The position numbers and the translations under genes were made by a program. From Podocnemis expansa (taxonomy: Eukaryota > Chordata > Testudines > Podocnemididae), in assembly GCA_007922195.1 (NCBI GenBank), contig ML681992.1, forward strand, positions 40,150,625 through 40,214,624: a stretch of DNA of 64,000 nucleotides, in the 5' to 3' direction. This document shows, in pieces, positions 23,706 through 35,352 of the stretch. Under the pieces are notes generated by a model that was not told the origin of the DNA, ran no database searches, and worked only from the letters and a program-made list of their open reading frames with translations. Positions within the stretch are counted from its first letter, which is position 1; each line of letters begins with the position of its first letter.

Positions 23706-24204
23706 ACTCAGGAGTGAAGCAGTTTTCTGATCCATGGCTAGAGGGAAGCATGGGACCCATCAAGGGAAAAGAGAAATTTTGTCACAATATGTATACAAGT
23801 ACATATCCTATGTGCTTTCTACACACACGAGTCATGCCTCCCTGTATACACTGCGATTTTTTAGTGCCAGCTGCCTTCTGGCTGGTGCAATCCTTTTCCT
23901 CTGGAGAGTAAAGACTCCAGAAATGGGATTAGAGTCTTGCAGTGGGGAGGCAGCAGGGAAGAGATTGGGCAAGTCCCTGCTATGGAGACTTCTGGAACTA
24001 AAGCATGAGCCATTACTGCTTGAGCTAAAACACCAGCTGTGTAACAACTGAGGCAACTGCAGATTCATAAACCTGCATCCCTGTTCTAGTCACTAGAGGA
24101 GGAGAGAAGTCACATATTAGCATAGCTCACAGTTATGCCACGTGAAGTGTTAGAACCAAGTGTTTCAGGGAATTTTCTTGGTTTTGAGTTTGGAAACAAA
24201 AATA

Positions 24205-24450
24205 AATTAAAAACAACGTGAGTCCTGCAGCACTTTATAGACTAACAGATTTCTTCAGGCATGAGCTTTTGAGGGCTCCAACCCCCCACTTCGTGAGATG
24301 CATGAAGTGGAAACTACAGTGGAGAGGTATATATACACATTCCAGCATGGAGAAGGGGAAGGGTTAAGAAAGTCAGTTCAGAGAGCAGAAGGGGCCCATT
24401 CACACCAGTTGATCAAAGGGAGAGAATGTATAAATAGCTAGATCACTTTT
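24205..24450 (+). mobile_element. Penelope-like element end fragment (variant family)
   Basis: The phrase GAGTCCTGCAGCACTTTATA, then GACTAACAGATTTCTTCAGG and CATGAGCTTTTGAGGGCTCC, is a variant of the Penelope-type end found elsewhere in the window (compare 35250-35352). It is non-coding. Confidence 0.65.
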
Positions 24451-24479
24451 TGTAATGTGTTAGCCATTGCAAGCTTTGT

Positions 24480-24605
24480 TTAGTTTGAACTAAAAAATTT
24501 TTTGGTTTGAACTAGGCAAAGCCTAGTGTGGATGTGGACAGGGATCAAATTAGTCCGGATTAAGCCTCCTTAATCCGGACTAATTTGCTTGTGTAGACAT
24601 AGCCA
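24480..24605. mobile_element. Harbinger-like fragment with TTTGAACTA word
   Basis: It contains TTTAGTTTGAACTAAA, GGTTTGAACTAGG and TTAATCCGGACTAATTTG, and ends GTGTAGACATAGCC, the same right end as 55343-55761. The left end is missing, and the fragment directly follows the Penelope fragment at 24205. Confidence 0.65.
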
Positions 24606-24943
24606 AAGAGTTCACTTTTGCTTCATCTTTTTTGTAATTGCAAATAAGATTTAATAAACTGTAATATTAGTAAGATGTTTAAGCATTTGTCATCTTGTAT
24701 ACACACATATACTGGATAATTAGTTTTCAGATCAATAGTCTAGATGAAAGCAGAGGCTGTCATGTTTCTTTTGTACATAATAGGCCTTCAATCCTGACAA
24801 GGGCTGTGGATTGGAGGAGTTAAATGCAAGACTAGATTTAGAGTAGAGAAATGTTGATTGAGCACATGCTTTGGAATTTCAGAATTAATGCAAGCAAGTT
24901 CAGCTTTGAAAACTCTTAACTCTTTTCTCCTTCCCTGCCCTAG

Positions 24944-25019
24944 AAGATAATGAAGCGTCTCATTAAAAGATACGTACTGAAAGCTCAGATGGACAAAGAA
25001 AATGATGAAGTCAATGAAG
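24944..25019 (+). CDS. TRPC6: TRPC6 exon (CIRB helix)
   Basis: The acceptor CCTAG ends at 24943 and the donor GTGAGT starts at 25020. The exon starts in phase 0 and ends after the first base of a Gly codon. It encodes [20 protein letters not shown] then DEVNE, the basic helix that in TRPC channels forms the calmodulin and IP3-receptor binding (CIRB) site. It is conserved against mammalian TRPC6, with substitutions such as Lys for Gln in VLKAQ. Confidence 0.95.
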
Positions 25020-25746
25020 GTGAGTGTAACATATTGTTCATGTCACAATTCAATTTTAATCTAGAATAAAAAGAACCAACTTAAAAAAAGTTAAGTTAAC
25101 TTGTTGGAAGAGTATTTCCAAATCTTTGGGACAATCACGTCTCAAAGTCTCTAGATACATAGCAAAACAAAAATATGTCAGAACTAATAATACATTATTA
25201 TATAATAAAGTATAGCGTTAACGTGAGAGACCAAAGTTAAAGGAAAAAAAAAGAGGTTTCTTGGATCTCTGCTTTCCACAACAGAGATTGACTGCCTAGC
25301 TATAACATAGATAAAGGTAATAGATAAGCTGATAGCTTTTATTGGACCAACTTCTGTTGGTAAAAGGGACAAGCTTGCGAGTTTCACAGAATATGTAAGC
25401 TTGCTACAAAGTGAGACGGATTAAATATAAGGGGTTCACCTATACTAGAGGAGACTATTTAAAATAGAGTGGGCAATTAAATGTTGGCAGGCAGGAGGGT
25501 GAGTTACAAGTTGTTGTAATGAGTCATAAAACTAGTATGTGTGTTATATTCATGGTTTTTAGTGTCCAAGAGAGTTATAAATTTAAGTTCTCAGTTTGTC
25601 TTTTGAAGGTGTTGTAAAAGTTTCCTTTGAGATAAGGACTGAGAGTTCAGCTATTGAGTGACTGTTTTGTGTAAAGTGATAGGGTATTTTTGTCTTTTAT
25701 CATTTTTTAATGTGAGGTCATTTGAGAGCATAGTGATTGTTCTGTT

Positions 25747-27082
25747 TTATCCACGTAGTTGTGTTGGGGCATTTGATGCACTGGTTGAGTTAAATTGCAC
25801 ATTGTTATGAGTATGTGTAGCACCCATGGATTTTGAAAGTTGTATTGGTGGCAGGGGGTTGATTATCATAGCCATGGAGATATGACTCCAGGTTTTACAT
25901 CTGTTGTTCCAGCACGATATGGTGCCATTTTGAGTTAGTGTGCCCTGGACTGTAGAGAGTTTGCTTCTGGTGATAATCTTTGTAAGGTTGCAGGGCTTGT
26001 TTGAAGACCAGAAGAGAGTGTTCATGAAAGAGTTCTTTCAGAGTTTTGTCCCGATCAAGTATGGATTGTAATTGTTTTATGATACCCCATGTGGGCTGTA
26101 GTGTGGGCTGACAAATAGAGGTGAAAACTTGGGGTATGTTGTCAGTGAGTTTTTTTCCTGTATTGAAGCAGATTTTCTGGAATATTTGGGTGACCAGTTC
26201 CATCAGGCAATGTATTTCTCTAGTGGAGGGTCCTTATTTAGTGAATGTAGTGTTAAGTGTGTTTAAATATTAAACCAGTCTTTCTCTTCTGGGAAAATTC
26301 TGTGGTATCTGAATACCTGGCTATAGATAACAAGTTTCTTGGTGTGCCTCTATTTGTTGTTGGGTCTGTGGAGAAAAGTGTAGCAATCCATGGTTTTTTT
26401 CCCATTGTTAAGTGAGTGATCAACAGTTTTGATGGAAAGGTGGTGACTGTTGAAGTGGTGGTGGAAATCTATCAGGGTATGTCTAAACTGAAGAGTCAGT
26501 TAAGTCAACTTAACTAGGTCGACTTAAGTCAACTTAAAGTCGACCTTGTTAAGTCAACTTAGAATGTCCACACTGAAAACTCCTGTTGACTGCCTTTGTC
26601 CATACTGGCAAGTGCTAGGTCGACCTTTCCTGGCGGCCAGGAACTCTAGGAGGAGTCCTGGTGGCCAGTTAAGGTGATCCATGAAGAAGCTGGAGTATTT
26701 GGGAGCCATCCTAGTACCCATGGCTGTTTCTACAGTTTTACAAACTGTTGTTAAATGTAAAGTTGTTGTGGGTGATGATGGAATGGATGAGTCTGGTGAC
26801 ATGTTTAAGGTGGATTTCTGAGCATTGTTCATTACCTGCTACATATTTGAGGCAGGCAGTGATGCTATCATGGTGAGGTATATTGGCGTACACGTAGTTG
26901 ATGTCCATGGTATCAGAGATGGTATTGTGAGGGAGGATGTCAATGATATGGAGTTTCAGGAGGAAGACAGTAGTGCCTTGAAGGATACTAGCCAGTTGTG
27001 TGATGAGTGGTTTCTGAATGGTTTCTATGAGCCATGATATTTCTTTCATGAGAATACTGGGTTTTTTGTGTAAAGTGTTCAC
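25747..27082 (-). pseudogene. Penelope-like reverse transcriptase pseudogene
   Basis: Reading down from 27082, the frame gives the region with ISDTMDINYVYANIPHHDSI (corresponding to the 'YTNIPH' A motif of Penelope RT), then THNNFTFNNSL, then in a shifted frame TAMGTRMAPKYSSFFMDHLN, which is the conserved B-region. The following catalytic motif (normally Y-x-DD) is missing, because a foreign segment occupies 26475-26667. Beyond it, IDFHHHFNSHHLSIKTVDHS and IYSQVFRYHRIF resemble the RT thumb region, and a Cys-containing stretch near CWNNRCKTW recalls the linker before the GIY-YIG domain. Several stops and shifts make it non-functional. Motif assignments are from memory of the family. Confidence 0.72.
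26475..26667. mobile_element. Harbinger-like fragment with GTCGACTTAA words, inside the Penelope copy
   Basis: The left end GGGTATGTCTAAACTGAAGA at 26475 is followed by repeated AGTTAAGTCAACTTAA and AGGTCGACTTAAGTC words, then CTAGGTCGACCTTTCCTGGC and GGCCAGGAACTCTAGGAGG. The same words occur at 61560-61935. It sits exactly where the RT catalytic motif should be. The right terminus is not preserved. Confidence 0.65.
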
Positions 27083-27102
27083 AAATAGGTGAACACTTTA
27101 CA
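27069..27102. repeat. Perfect 14-bp hairpin
   Basis: TGTAAAGTGTTCAC (27069-27082) and GTGAACACTTTACA (27089-27102) are exact inverted arms with a 6-base loop, at the outer edge of the minus-strand Penelope copy. Confidence 0.85.
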
Positions 27103-28802
27103 GAAAACATATACAAAACATGACACATTACATACAGACAAACACACACACAAAATATAACAATGGTTATAACATATCAAGAACATTGCCACTTTTTCTA
27201 GTAGCTACACGTTCCCCATACCAAATAATTGTTTAATATACTCATGGAGCAGACGACATTTTCAGTCTGAGACTGTCTTGTGGATACCTTCTCCTGGCAT
27301 TCTTCATGGTGTGAACTATGTGGTGTACACTTGTGACAATGCCAGCAATCACTTTTAGAGAAAAAAAAACCAATACTGGGAAAGTATTTAATAGATTTTA
27401 TTTCTTCTGGTATGATTTAATGTGTCCAGCCAGCTCTCTACCTACCACTAGCAAGTATGTTCCACAAACCACCACACAGAACTGCTGTCCTCCCTTTCTC
27501 CCTTCTCATTGACATTCATTTGCTTTGCAGTTCTGTGTGGAGTGTTTCTTCTGCCTGCCTCGTAGCCTGACCAATTGAGTATCTGGTTTATTTGCTCACG
27601 AAGCCCTGCTGTGTTTTTTTTTTTCTCGTTGACTCTCTGTTCCAGGCAGGTAGCTGAAAAGTTAAAGTAGATCTCTGCCCTTATAGTTAAATCAGCAGAT
27701 AATGTAGATTACTTCAAGTGAAGAAGCTTAGCTATATTCTAGCTCCTCAAGAGGCCGTGTCTATTTGCCAGAATCATGGAAGTGAATATTAGGTTGTCAC
27801 CTGCTCAAGTGCATCACAAAGGAAAGGAAGAAAAGGCTGGTTATCACTGCATCTTTTGGGGATCTACACTGAAAACTCTGCAGGCTTGTTACCCACAAAT
27901 TTTTAAACTACTGATATAGTAATGGAATTCCAGAGTATTGTGTTAGTTCTGAGTCAGGAGTCTCATTCTTTAGACAGAAAGCATCTGTCTTCTAATTAAC
28001 ACTGTTCATTTTCTTATGCACCAGCCTGGTTCAAAGCTGCTCTTAGTGTTAAATCAAACAGGTAATATCAATAATTATGTGCATTACTTAATGTGTTTTG
28101 TTTTTAAAAAAATCTTTATTCCCAACTGAGGTGAAATCTGACAACTGTGCCATCCTTCCCCACAAAAGAACAGCCCTTCCCAATGAATTGCCTCTGGTGA
28201 GAGGAAAAACTCCAAAGGCTTTCCTTGTGTAATTTCCCCCAAAATTGTTCTGAGAATTTGCCTTCCCTCAAAGGATCCTGCAGAAAAAGCTGTTATTCTG
28301 CTCACAAACTGAGTAGAATCAAAGGAATCTAGGGATGAAAAAGGTGTCAGATGCCTCTGTTATCCCGGATACCACTCCCTGTTTCCTGGAAGCTGGCTTT
28401 GGCATTCCTAGCATCACCCCAACATGCTCCTTGGACACTGCTACCCTCAGAGCCTTCATTTAAGGCTGATTCCTGTACAAGTACATGGAAGCAAAATTCA
28501 TATACATGGAGCAGGTCTATTCTCTGGGGATATGATATGACCCCTGCAACTCCATTATGCTTTATCTCAGACACCTTGATTCCCTATCCCATCTATTCAT
28601 GTGGCTCCTAATGCCAAAGAGAGCCCTCTCTAAAGACTCAGGAAAAGGCAGAGGGTCATGAAGGAAGTTGAATCTCCCACTCTTTTTGAGTAGGCAGAGA
28701 AAACTCATCCAGAGGGTGGACTGGTGCTAAATTACCATTATCATAACAAACTTGGTTATACCCTTTTTCTTTTGCTTCTTAACTTTTAATCCTCTCTTTC
28801 AG

Positions 28803-28954
28803 GGGAGTTGAAGGAAATTAAACAGGACATCTCAAGTCTCCGTTATGAACTTCTTGAGGAAAAATCTCAGAACACAGAAGACCTGGCAGAACTCATTAGA
28901 AAGCTCGCGGGAAAACTTTCAACAGAGTCCAGGGAGGAAGAAAGCAGGAGTTAA
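28803..28954 (+). CDS. TRPC6: TRPC6 terminal coding exon (C-terminal coiled coil)
   Basis: The acceptor CTCTCTTTCAG ends at 28802. The first two bases complete the Gly codon of the previous exon. The exon reads [20 protein letters not shown], then [20 protein letters not shown] and ESREEESRS, with the stop TAA at 28952-28954. The heptad-like pattern is the C-terminal coiled coil that helps hold the TRPC tetramer together. The last ten residues differ from the mammalian tail, as is usual for this end. The frame is intact. Confidence 0.96.
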
Positions 28955-29985
28955 TCTAAACATTTAAATAATGGAACATAAATTCAACAATCAACTTCAA
29001 GCCATATTTATTCTCCCTTAACATTTCAAATTAAGTTCACATTTTTATAGCAGAAGAAATGAAATTATTCAGTTCTTTAATGAAAAACTGCAGTCAACTA
29101 ACCCCCTTATATCTGTGATTAACAAGTGTCATTTGAGAAAAGTTATGTATTTATTTTAGCGCCCTCAGGAAAAAATTCATTTCAGACTGTTCAGTGTGCA
29201 GTTTGCCTCATTCCAAATATATAAGTTAAGGCTTGAGAAGATCATTCACAAACAATTAAAACTTTTGGTTCTATAAATCTAAACTCCTCATATCTTAACC
29301 ACTTATTCTGTTTTTTTGTAACCTTCCTTTTATGAATACACATTAGTATAATTGAGCAAAATGGAAGAGAAAAAGAGCGTGTAAGGCGTGGTCTAAAACT
29401 GTCCCAGATGAAAATCCGTGTATTTTTCAAAAGAATACATTCTCAAGTGGGAAAAAAGCCTTTCTGCTCAATTTCCAGTTAAAATTCAAAGCCGTAAAAG
29501 TAATTCATTTTGAATATGTTTCCTTGTGCAGTTTGTCATGACATTATGTTAGCTGCTTTCATAGCACTCGTCCCACTATCTTTTCAACAAATCAGTCTTA
29601 AACCATCCTGCCAGGAAGTTGTGTTCCATTGGGAGTCACTGCACTGAGAAAAGTATACTTTTTCATAAAGATTTATTGAAAAGCTATTGTTGAGGCCAGA
29701 AACAAAGCCCTCAGTCTAAATCTACCTGTATCTTGGGGAAGTTCTGATATGTCTCCAACTTCTGAGCTTTCCCGATTTCTATAATGTCTCAAGTCACACC
29801 ATTAGCTCTGAACACGCCAGAACATTTGAGGAGTTTGAATCTGGATCATGTTGTTTGCTATAACTTCCATCTAGGAAAGACAAACCCAAACTCCAGATAC
29901 TAACTTGTCTAAGTTCTGGAAAGCTTTTGCACCTGTCCTGGATATGAACATTTTGAAACAATAAACAAATTGTTTAAATAAGAAG
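28955..29985 (+). other. TRPC6 3' UTR (end approximate)
   Basis: This is AT-rich sequence following the stop. AATAAA at 29960-29965 (in GAAACAATAAACAAATTG) is the first plausible poly(A) signal, followed by a T/G-rich stretch. The true cleavage site could be elsewhere. Confidence 0.4.
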
Positions 29986-32700
29986 GTTTTATGTGGGCCC
30001 ATTTCTAACAAAAGAAATATTTTGACAGTAATCAGTTTTAAATTAAATGCTGTAGACCATGTTTTTTGAAGAAAGTATCAGAACCTAAACATTCCCATCT
30101 CTCCCACTTATATTAGAGGTTTACATCTCTCATTGCCAAGGAAATTTGTTGCAGGTTATAATTTTTAGTTTCTAGCTGAGTGGGCTAAAATTAATTTTGT
30201 TAGTCAAATCATAATTATTTTTGAAGGGAGATAAACTATAAGTATCCAGGGGCAGAGCTTCTGTCTTTTCTGGAGTGTAATCCAAGTTGTTCTTCAGGCC
30301 AGCATTCCTAGAGAACGTCCACTTTGATCTGTCAAAGTTCTATGATTCTGTGAAACTTATTAGCCTTACCAGCTCAGCTAGTAATAGAGAATGTAGTACA
30401 GATGATGTACTGCAGGCCTCAGGCTCAATGAACTCAGGGTTTAGAAATTTTAAAGGGCCTCTCTCAGGGAGGAGAAGGAAAATGAGGTTTTCAGAGGTGC
30501 CAGAGCTCTGTAATTGTAATAAAATATGTGACTACAATGGCTATGAAAAAGCTGTGGCCATGTAGTAAAAGCTATGGGACACACAATGGCCAACCTCAAC
30601 CTTAATCACCTGCCTTAGATAATTAAAAAGCATTATCTCATTATTTGCATATTCCCTATATTTGTCTCAGGGTTGTGGTGTTTTTGTTTTGGTTTGGTTT
30701 TTGGTTTTTGGGCCTAGTTTTTACATTGACCAATGAACCTAAGGCAGTCAAGGATTTAACTCCCATTGGAAGTCAATGGGAATTGGACACCTAATTCCTT
30801 CATGCCCTTTGAAAGTCACAGCCTGTACTGTTAGGGCAAAACTAGAATTTGATTTTGGGTGTCCAACTTGAAACACTTTGGTCCTGATTTTCAGAGATGA
30901 TGAGCACTTCCCAATCGAGTGGGAGGTCAAAGTGCTCAACTTCTCTGAAAATCAGGCCTAAATTGTCCCAAGCATGTCCCCAACATCCCAAACTCCTTTG
31001 AAAATTTGGCCGCTAAAACTTCTAGGTAACAATTGCTAGAGAATTCTCCCTTCAAAAAATTCTTCATGTTCTAATTTACAGTTTGGATCTATAATCTCTA
31101 ATGTTCAATTGCAGTTAAACTTTGGAATTGCTAAACCTAATGGGATGCAAATGTTTTGTAGGAGATAAAAAGAGCAAGGTTAGTAGGTACTATTGAAGTG
31201 AATATTTTTACTGCAGAGGTTAAATGGACACTGTGAATATGTTTAAGCCCAAATTTTGACTTTCCTTAAAGCTGAAAGACTGTAATGTACATAGTGTATT
31301 TCATGAAGATATGCATATGGATTTTTTATTCAATGAGGATATTTTATATGTGGTTATTAATTATGAAAGAATTTGTTAAATATATAGAAGAATGCAAAAT
31401 ATAGTCTAACAGATAATGTAGTAGTTCAAAAAAACACCTTACCAAACACATTATGAAAAAAATTAAAATGTACTGGATTCAAAATGTGGTCCTGATGTGT
31501 TGTCTGAACATGTTGATCACTTAACTACTTTCACTTTAAAGTCAATGATAAGAAAAATGTGGTTGAAGGCTGTAATTTTACTAGCAAACAATCACCTATT
31601 GTTACTCTGAAAACAGAATTTAAATATCTGCCAAAGTTTCTCCGTCAATATCTCACCTATTATACCAGTCTGTTCTTCTGAGATATGTGCCACCCAAGTG
31701 ACTAAGGAATATCATAGAGGACTCGGATGCAGCCTTCCAATAAATGACTGATACAAGCAGTGTTCTTTAGAAACAAAGCACTCTTTACTGGTATAAACAC
31801 AAATCCCTAACACATCAGCACTCTTTACTGGTGCTGTAAAATACAAATCCTTTATGAGCTAAAGAGCACCCCAAACCACATTGCCTTACTATTTGGAGTG
31901 ACCCCAAGTGGCTGTGCCCTTTCTCAGGTGATCAGGAGCTACTGGTAATGATTCTTAGATGTTCTCACTCTGGATTCTCTTGCTCTTGATCTTTTATCTC
32001 TTACTGGACTAAACAAATGACCTGCACAGGCAAAGGAAATGAATTTGCCTTACATATGTTGCTGACAGAGTTTATTGACACTTGTTTTGCTTACCTTTGC
32101 TAATATTTTCCTGTGAGAGCTCTGAAGAGAGCGCATTGCAGCATTCTTGCTAATTCACTCAGCTATTACCTTATTACTTATCATATTGCAATGTCACTTT
32201 TAACATATCCAGTTTCATGATCAATATCTGCCTCACCACTCCTTGTCTTTACCAATTTTGTGCTATGGAGTCAACTTACTTTCAACTAATGATGTTATAT
32301 TACCTTAGTGATGTACTTGCCTAACACAAAATGGAAGGAAACAAAATGTCACTCAGGTTCTCCAGTAACACTATAAAAGTGATTGTAGTTAGTTCTATCA
32401 TACATGTCAAAAAGTGTTTCTTTTGATCAGTTTTTAATTGCCTACCTTTTTCTTTCATTGCATATTCCCTTTTACTGTGTTAGGAGAAAAGGAGATAAGA
32501 GTTTCCCAGTCTTCCACCTCTATAGCATTATTTTTTATCACTTTGCTTACAATTAGTTTGGCAAAAAAGGTATACTGATAAAATAGGTTAAAATATCTTA
32601 TGAATTCCAAATGAAATAAAAAGAAAAGCCATGGAGAAAAGTTCCACTAAATTTGTCACCACTCTTTTTTGCATCAGTCCATCATGCCCTGGTATGGAGG
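29986..32700. other. Intergenic sequence, largely unique
   Basis: Apart from a foldback at 30879-30959, I see no gene or named repeat. There are no splice-bordered open frames with recognisable similarity. Confidence 0.6.
30879..30959. repeat. Short foldback repeat
   Basis: GGTCCTGATTTTCAGAGA and its near-complement TCTCTGAAAATCAGGCCT flank GATGAGCACTT / AAGTGCTCAAC, forming an 80-bp inverted structure. The phrase is common in reptile genomes as an old MITE; I do not know a family name. Confidence 0.6.
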
Positions 32701-32718
32701 GAGGGAGGGGGGCACTTA

Positions 32719-32886
32719 CGGCATGTCCACACACACTGTTTAAATTGAAATAATGCTGGTTATTTCAATCTAAAAAATGGTAGTTCCATGCTATGTTTCC
32801 TTATATCGATACAATAAAACCTAGTTTTATATCAATATGATGGTTAAATTGAAAGCATTATATCAATGTAACCCTGTATGGACGTG
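32719..32886. mobile_element. Harbinger-like element with TATCGATA/TTTAAATTGAAA words
   Basis: The left end GGCATGTCCACACACACTG follows TTA (32716-32718), and GTATGGACGTG precedes TTA (32887-32889). Words such as TATATCGATAC, TTATATCAATATG and TTTAAATTGAAATAA fill the body. The true right end may instead lie beyond the GC-rich tandem block that follows, near 33620, where AATTTAATTAAGTCCAAC reappears. Confidence 0.5.
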
Positions 32887-32994
32887 TTATCTCAGTATAA
32901 CTGTTAAATGACTTAATAAAATTTGACCTTCTTTCTCCGAGGGTGCATGGCACTCTGGAAGGAAGGGCCAGGGTTCAGAACCCTAGCTAGACAG

Positions 32995-33530
32995 GTGTTG
33001 GGGGGGTGGAAAGGACCCCTGCTCCGGCTCCCCCACTACTGGCCAAGCACGGGGGGAAGAGACCCCACACACCTTGCTTCCTGAACTGTAAGCCAGGGAA
33101 GGGACCCCCAGTGCCCAGCTACCCGCACACTAGATGGGTGGTGGTGAAGGGACCCCTGGTGCCCAGCTTTCCCAGCGCTGGGAAGAGACTCCCACACCTG
33201 GCTTCCCCCTCGCTGGCCGAGCACCAGGGAGAAGAGCCCCCCATGCCCAGCTTCCAGCTCACACTCCAGGAAGCCGGGCATGGGGGTCTCTTTCCCCTGC
33301 GTTTGGCCAGTGCAGGGGAAGCCAGGCATGGGGGGCTATTCCCCCCACCACCCAGCCAGCACTGGGGGAGCCAGGCAAGGGGTCCCTTCCCCACTGTCCA
33401 ACTTGCGCACTAGGAGCCAGGCACCAGGGGTCTCTTCCCCTGGCTCCCGGCTAATGCAGGGGGAGCCGGGTGCAGGGCTTCCCTTTCCCCTGCGCTTGGC
33501 TAGCAGGGGGGGAGCCGGGCACAGCAAAAT
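32995..33530. repeat. GC-rich degenerate tandem/inverted minisatellite
   Basis: Diverged units of about 50-70 bp share phrases like GAAGGGACCCCTGGTGCCCA and AGCACTGGGGGAGCCAGGCA, in both orientations. Overlapping open frames here are low-complexity (Pro/Gly/Arg-rich) artefacts on both strands. It may be the core of the Harbinger-like element beginning at 32719. Confidence 0.7.
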
Positions 33531-33714
33531 TAGGCCATTCACCTGAGATGAGGGCAACCTGTTCTAAGACTGGCTTGATTTGAAACAGGGAAATTTAATT
33601 AAGTCCAACATGAGTGTCCGGACCACCATTATTTTGGGGGAGAACTCAGTCTCTCCCATTAAAGCTGTTCCATGTTATATAAATATTTACATATTAAGTC
33701 AGAAGGAGATTGAT

Positions 33715-33840
33715 TGTCTAGCCCAATGCTTGGAGCATTCACCTGGGATATGAGCCTCAAATCAGGCATGAATCTCCAAATCAGGTAGAGCAGCAACTTG
33801 AAAACAGGTAAGTGCTCTAACCACTAGGCTTTCGTTTGTA
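33715..33840. repeat. Old tRNA-like / inverted repeat remnant
   Basis: CCAATGCTTGGAGCATTCAC, then CTGGGATATGAG, and later GTGCTCTAACCACTAGGC resemble forward and reversed A-box regions, as in the copies at 7895 and 43350. Confidence 0.4.
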
Positions 33841-35249
33841 AGAGATGGGTCTATTTCTTCTTTTTCATGAGAAAGGCCTAAGCCGGCTTAGGTAACAAAC
33901 TCCAGGAGAGCTGAGCAAAGCCTACCAAACTATGAAGGAAGGGGCCTAGGCCCTGTACATTTTTCTCAGCATTTCTTACTCGGCTAACTCCTGTGGCTCC
34001 CTCAATGCTCTGGTTTCTGTGAATCCAATTTTTAGGTGCCTAATGCTCCTCATACATTGTGCACGGAGCCTGGGTGCCTGATTTACAGCTATGAATTCTG
34101 CTGGGCAGCTGGGCATCTAGTAATTAGAAATTACAATGTTCTCTTTGTAGTTCTAGCCCCATACAACAGACCATCTGTCCAAAATATATTGCAAGAGTGC
34201 AAGCCAGCCCATACCCTGCTTTTCCTGATCATCCTAGAACAAGCCCATGTAATGCTATCCAAGGAGAGGACAGCAGTCTGATTCAGCACATCTCCCATGG
34301 AGGCTCCATTAGAAAATTGGTTCTGGAGTCCCAGCCAGCATTAAAAAATATTCTTCTCTGGCAGAACTGCTGTGATAGGCAGCTTTGAAAAATCCCCCTC
34401 AGCAGCATCTTTCCCCTGGGGGAAAGAGAGAACAAACTGTACTCCTTGAACTCAAGGAGAGTTCCTGTGGCAAGTAGCTTATTGCTGGTAAGCTAGGATC
34501 ATTCATGTAAAAAAGTATGAATTAGCTATAGCAATTTGCATACTGAATTTTAGTTCGCCACAACTTAAAATATCTTCTATATTAAGCCCTCTCAACCAAC
34601 ATTTACATATTGAGGGAGATCCTGGCAGAACTTTAACTAGAGCAGCTGTATCATATAATTCCACTAAGTGCACATTCTTGTACCTTTATGCATTGTCCCA
34701 ATTGACAGTTTAGCCAAATGAAAGTTTGCATTTACATCTCACAGATCTCCCTGAAGCTTAAAATTTGAAGATGGATGTTGTAATTAAGACATCATAGACC
34801 CCATGATGTGCCAGCATGCTGATACACAACAGAAGAGAAATCTTCTGCATGTGTAAAATTGCTCATTTTCCATTTAAATATTTAATGGCTTTTTAATTCA
34901 CTAGAAAATACCCAATTGAATACCATTTCTTGCTCATAAATGGTCCCTTTCCTGCTTAATTTTTAATTTGGCCACTGTAAAACATAACTGAGAAATTAGA
35001 AAGTTTGTCTTTTGCAAAAACACTTCCACTTACGGAGATCAGACCCAAAAGGCTGGTAGTATAAGACAAAAGCTTGAGTTGCATTTAAAAGGTACGTCAA
35101 CAAAGTGCATTTATCACTGTTGAGAAAAAAAAACACACGTCCTGATTGACACAGCTAGGGCAATTTAATCCACGGAGTAGACACAGCAACATTACAGAAG
35201 CATGCTTCTGTGACTATTGCTAACTTTGTTCAAGGAGGTGGTATTCCTA

Positions 35250-35352
35250 CACCAACAAAAAAAACTGAGAGTCCAGTGGTACCTTAAAGACTAACAAATT
35301 TCTTCAGGCATATGCTTTTGTGGGCTCCAACCCACTTCATCAGATGCATCTA
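35250..35352 (+). mobile_element. Penelope-like element end fragment
   Basis: The phrase GAGAGTCCAGTGGTACCTTA, then AAGACTAACAAATTTCTTCA and GGCATATGCTTTTGTGGGCT, ends near TTCATCAGATGCAT. It matches the variant family at 24205. Confidence 0.7.

Larger units (their letters stand above)
21318..24943 (+). other. TRPC6 intron with Harbinger-like, hAT-like and Penelope fragments
   Basis: GT at 21318 and AG at 24942-24943 bound this intron. It contains the elements at 21757-22541, 22974-23173, 23180-23705, 24205-24450 and 24480-24605. A single end resembling GGTATGTCTACACTGCA at about 22736 may be another Harbinger-type fragment. The rest is unremarkable. Confidence 0.8.
25315..27110 (-). mobile_element. 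Penelope-like retroelement, minus strand (decayed)
   Basis: On the minus strand the element reads an RT-type region (27082 down to about 26670), a gap filled by a Harbinger-like fragment (26475-26667), then RT C-terminal and linker residues down to about 25750, and a non-coding tail. The tail includes the phrase TATTGGACCAACTTCTGTTGG (25338-25360, sense strand), common in reptile Penelope ends. Penelope-like elements are retroelements with a telomerase-like RT, often fused to a GIY-YIG nuclease. It inserted into the TRPC6 intron opposite to transcription. Borders are approximate. Confidence 0.75.
25020..28802 (+). other. Last TRPC6 intron, containing a minus-strand Penelope-like element
   Basis: GT at 25020 and AG at 28801-28802 bound this intron. 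The region 25315-27110 is a Penelope-like copy. From 27110 to 28802 I see only unique sequence. Confidence 0.82.

Noticed and set aside
25184..25387. Minus-strand frame of 67 codons beside the Penelope tail
   Set aside because: It crosses the element border and has no recognisable motif.
30287..30565. 92-codon + strand frame downstream of TRPC6
   Set aside because: No similarity, no splice context, low-complexity start; ordinary chance frame.
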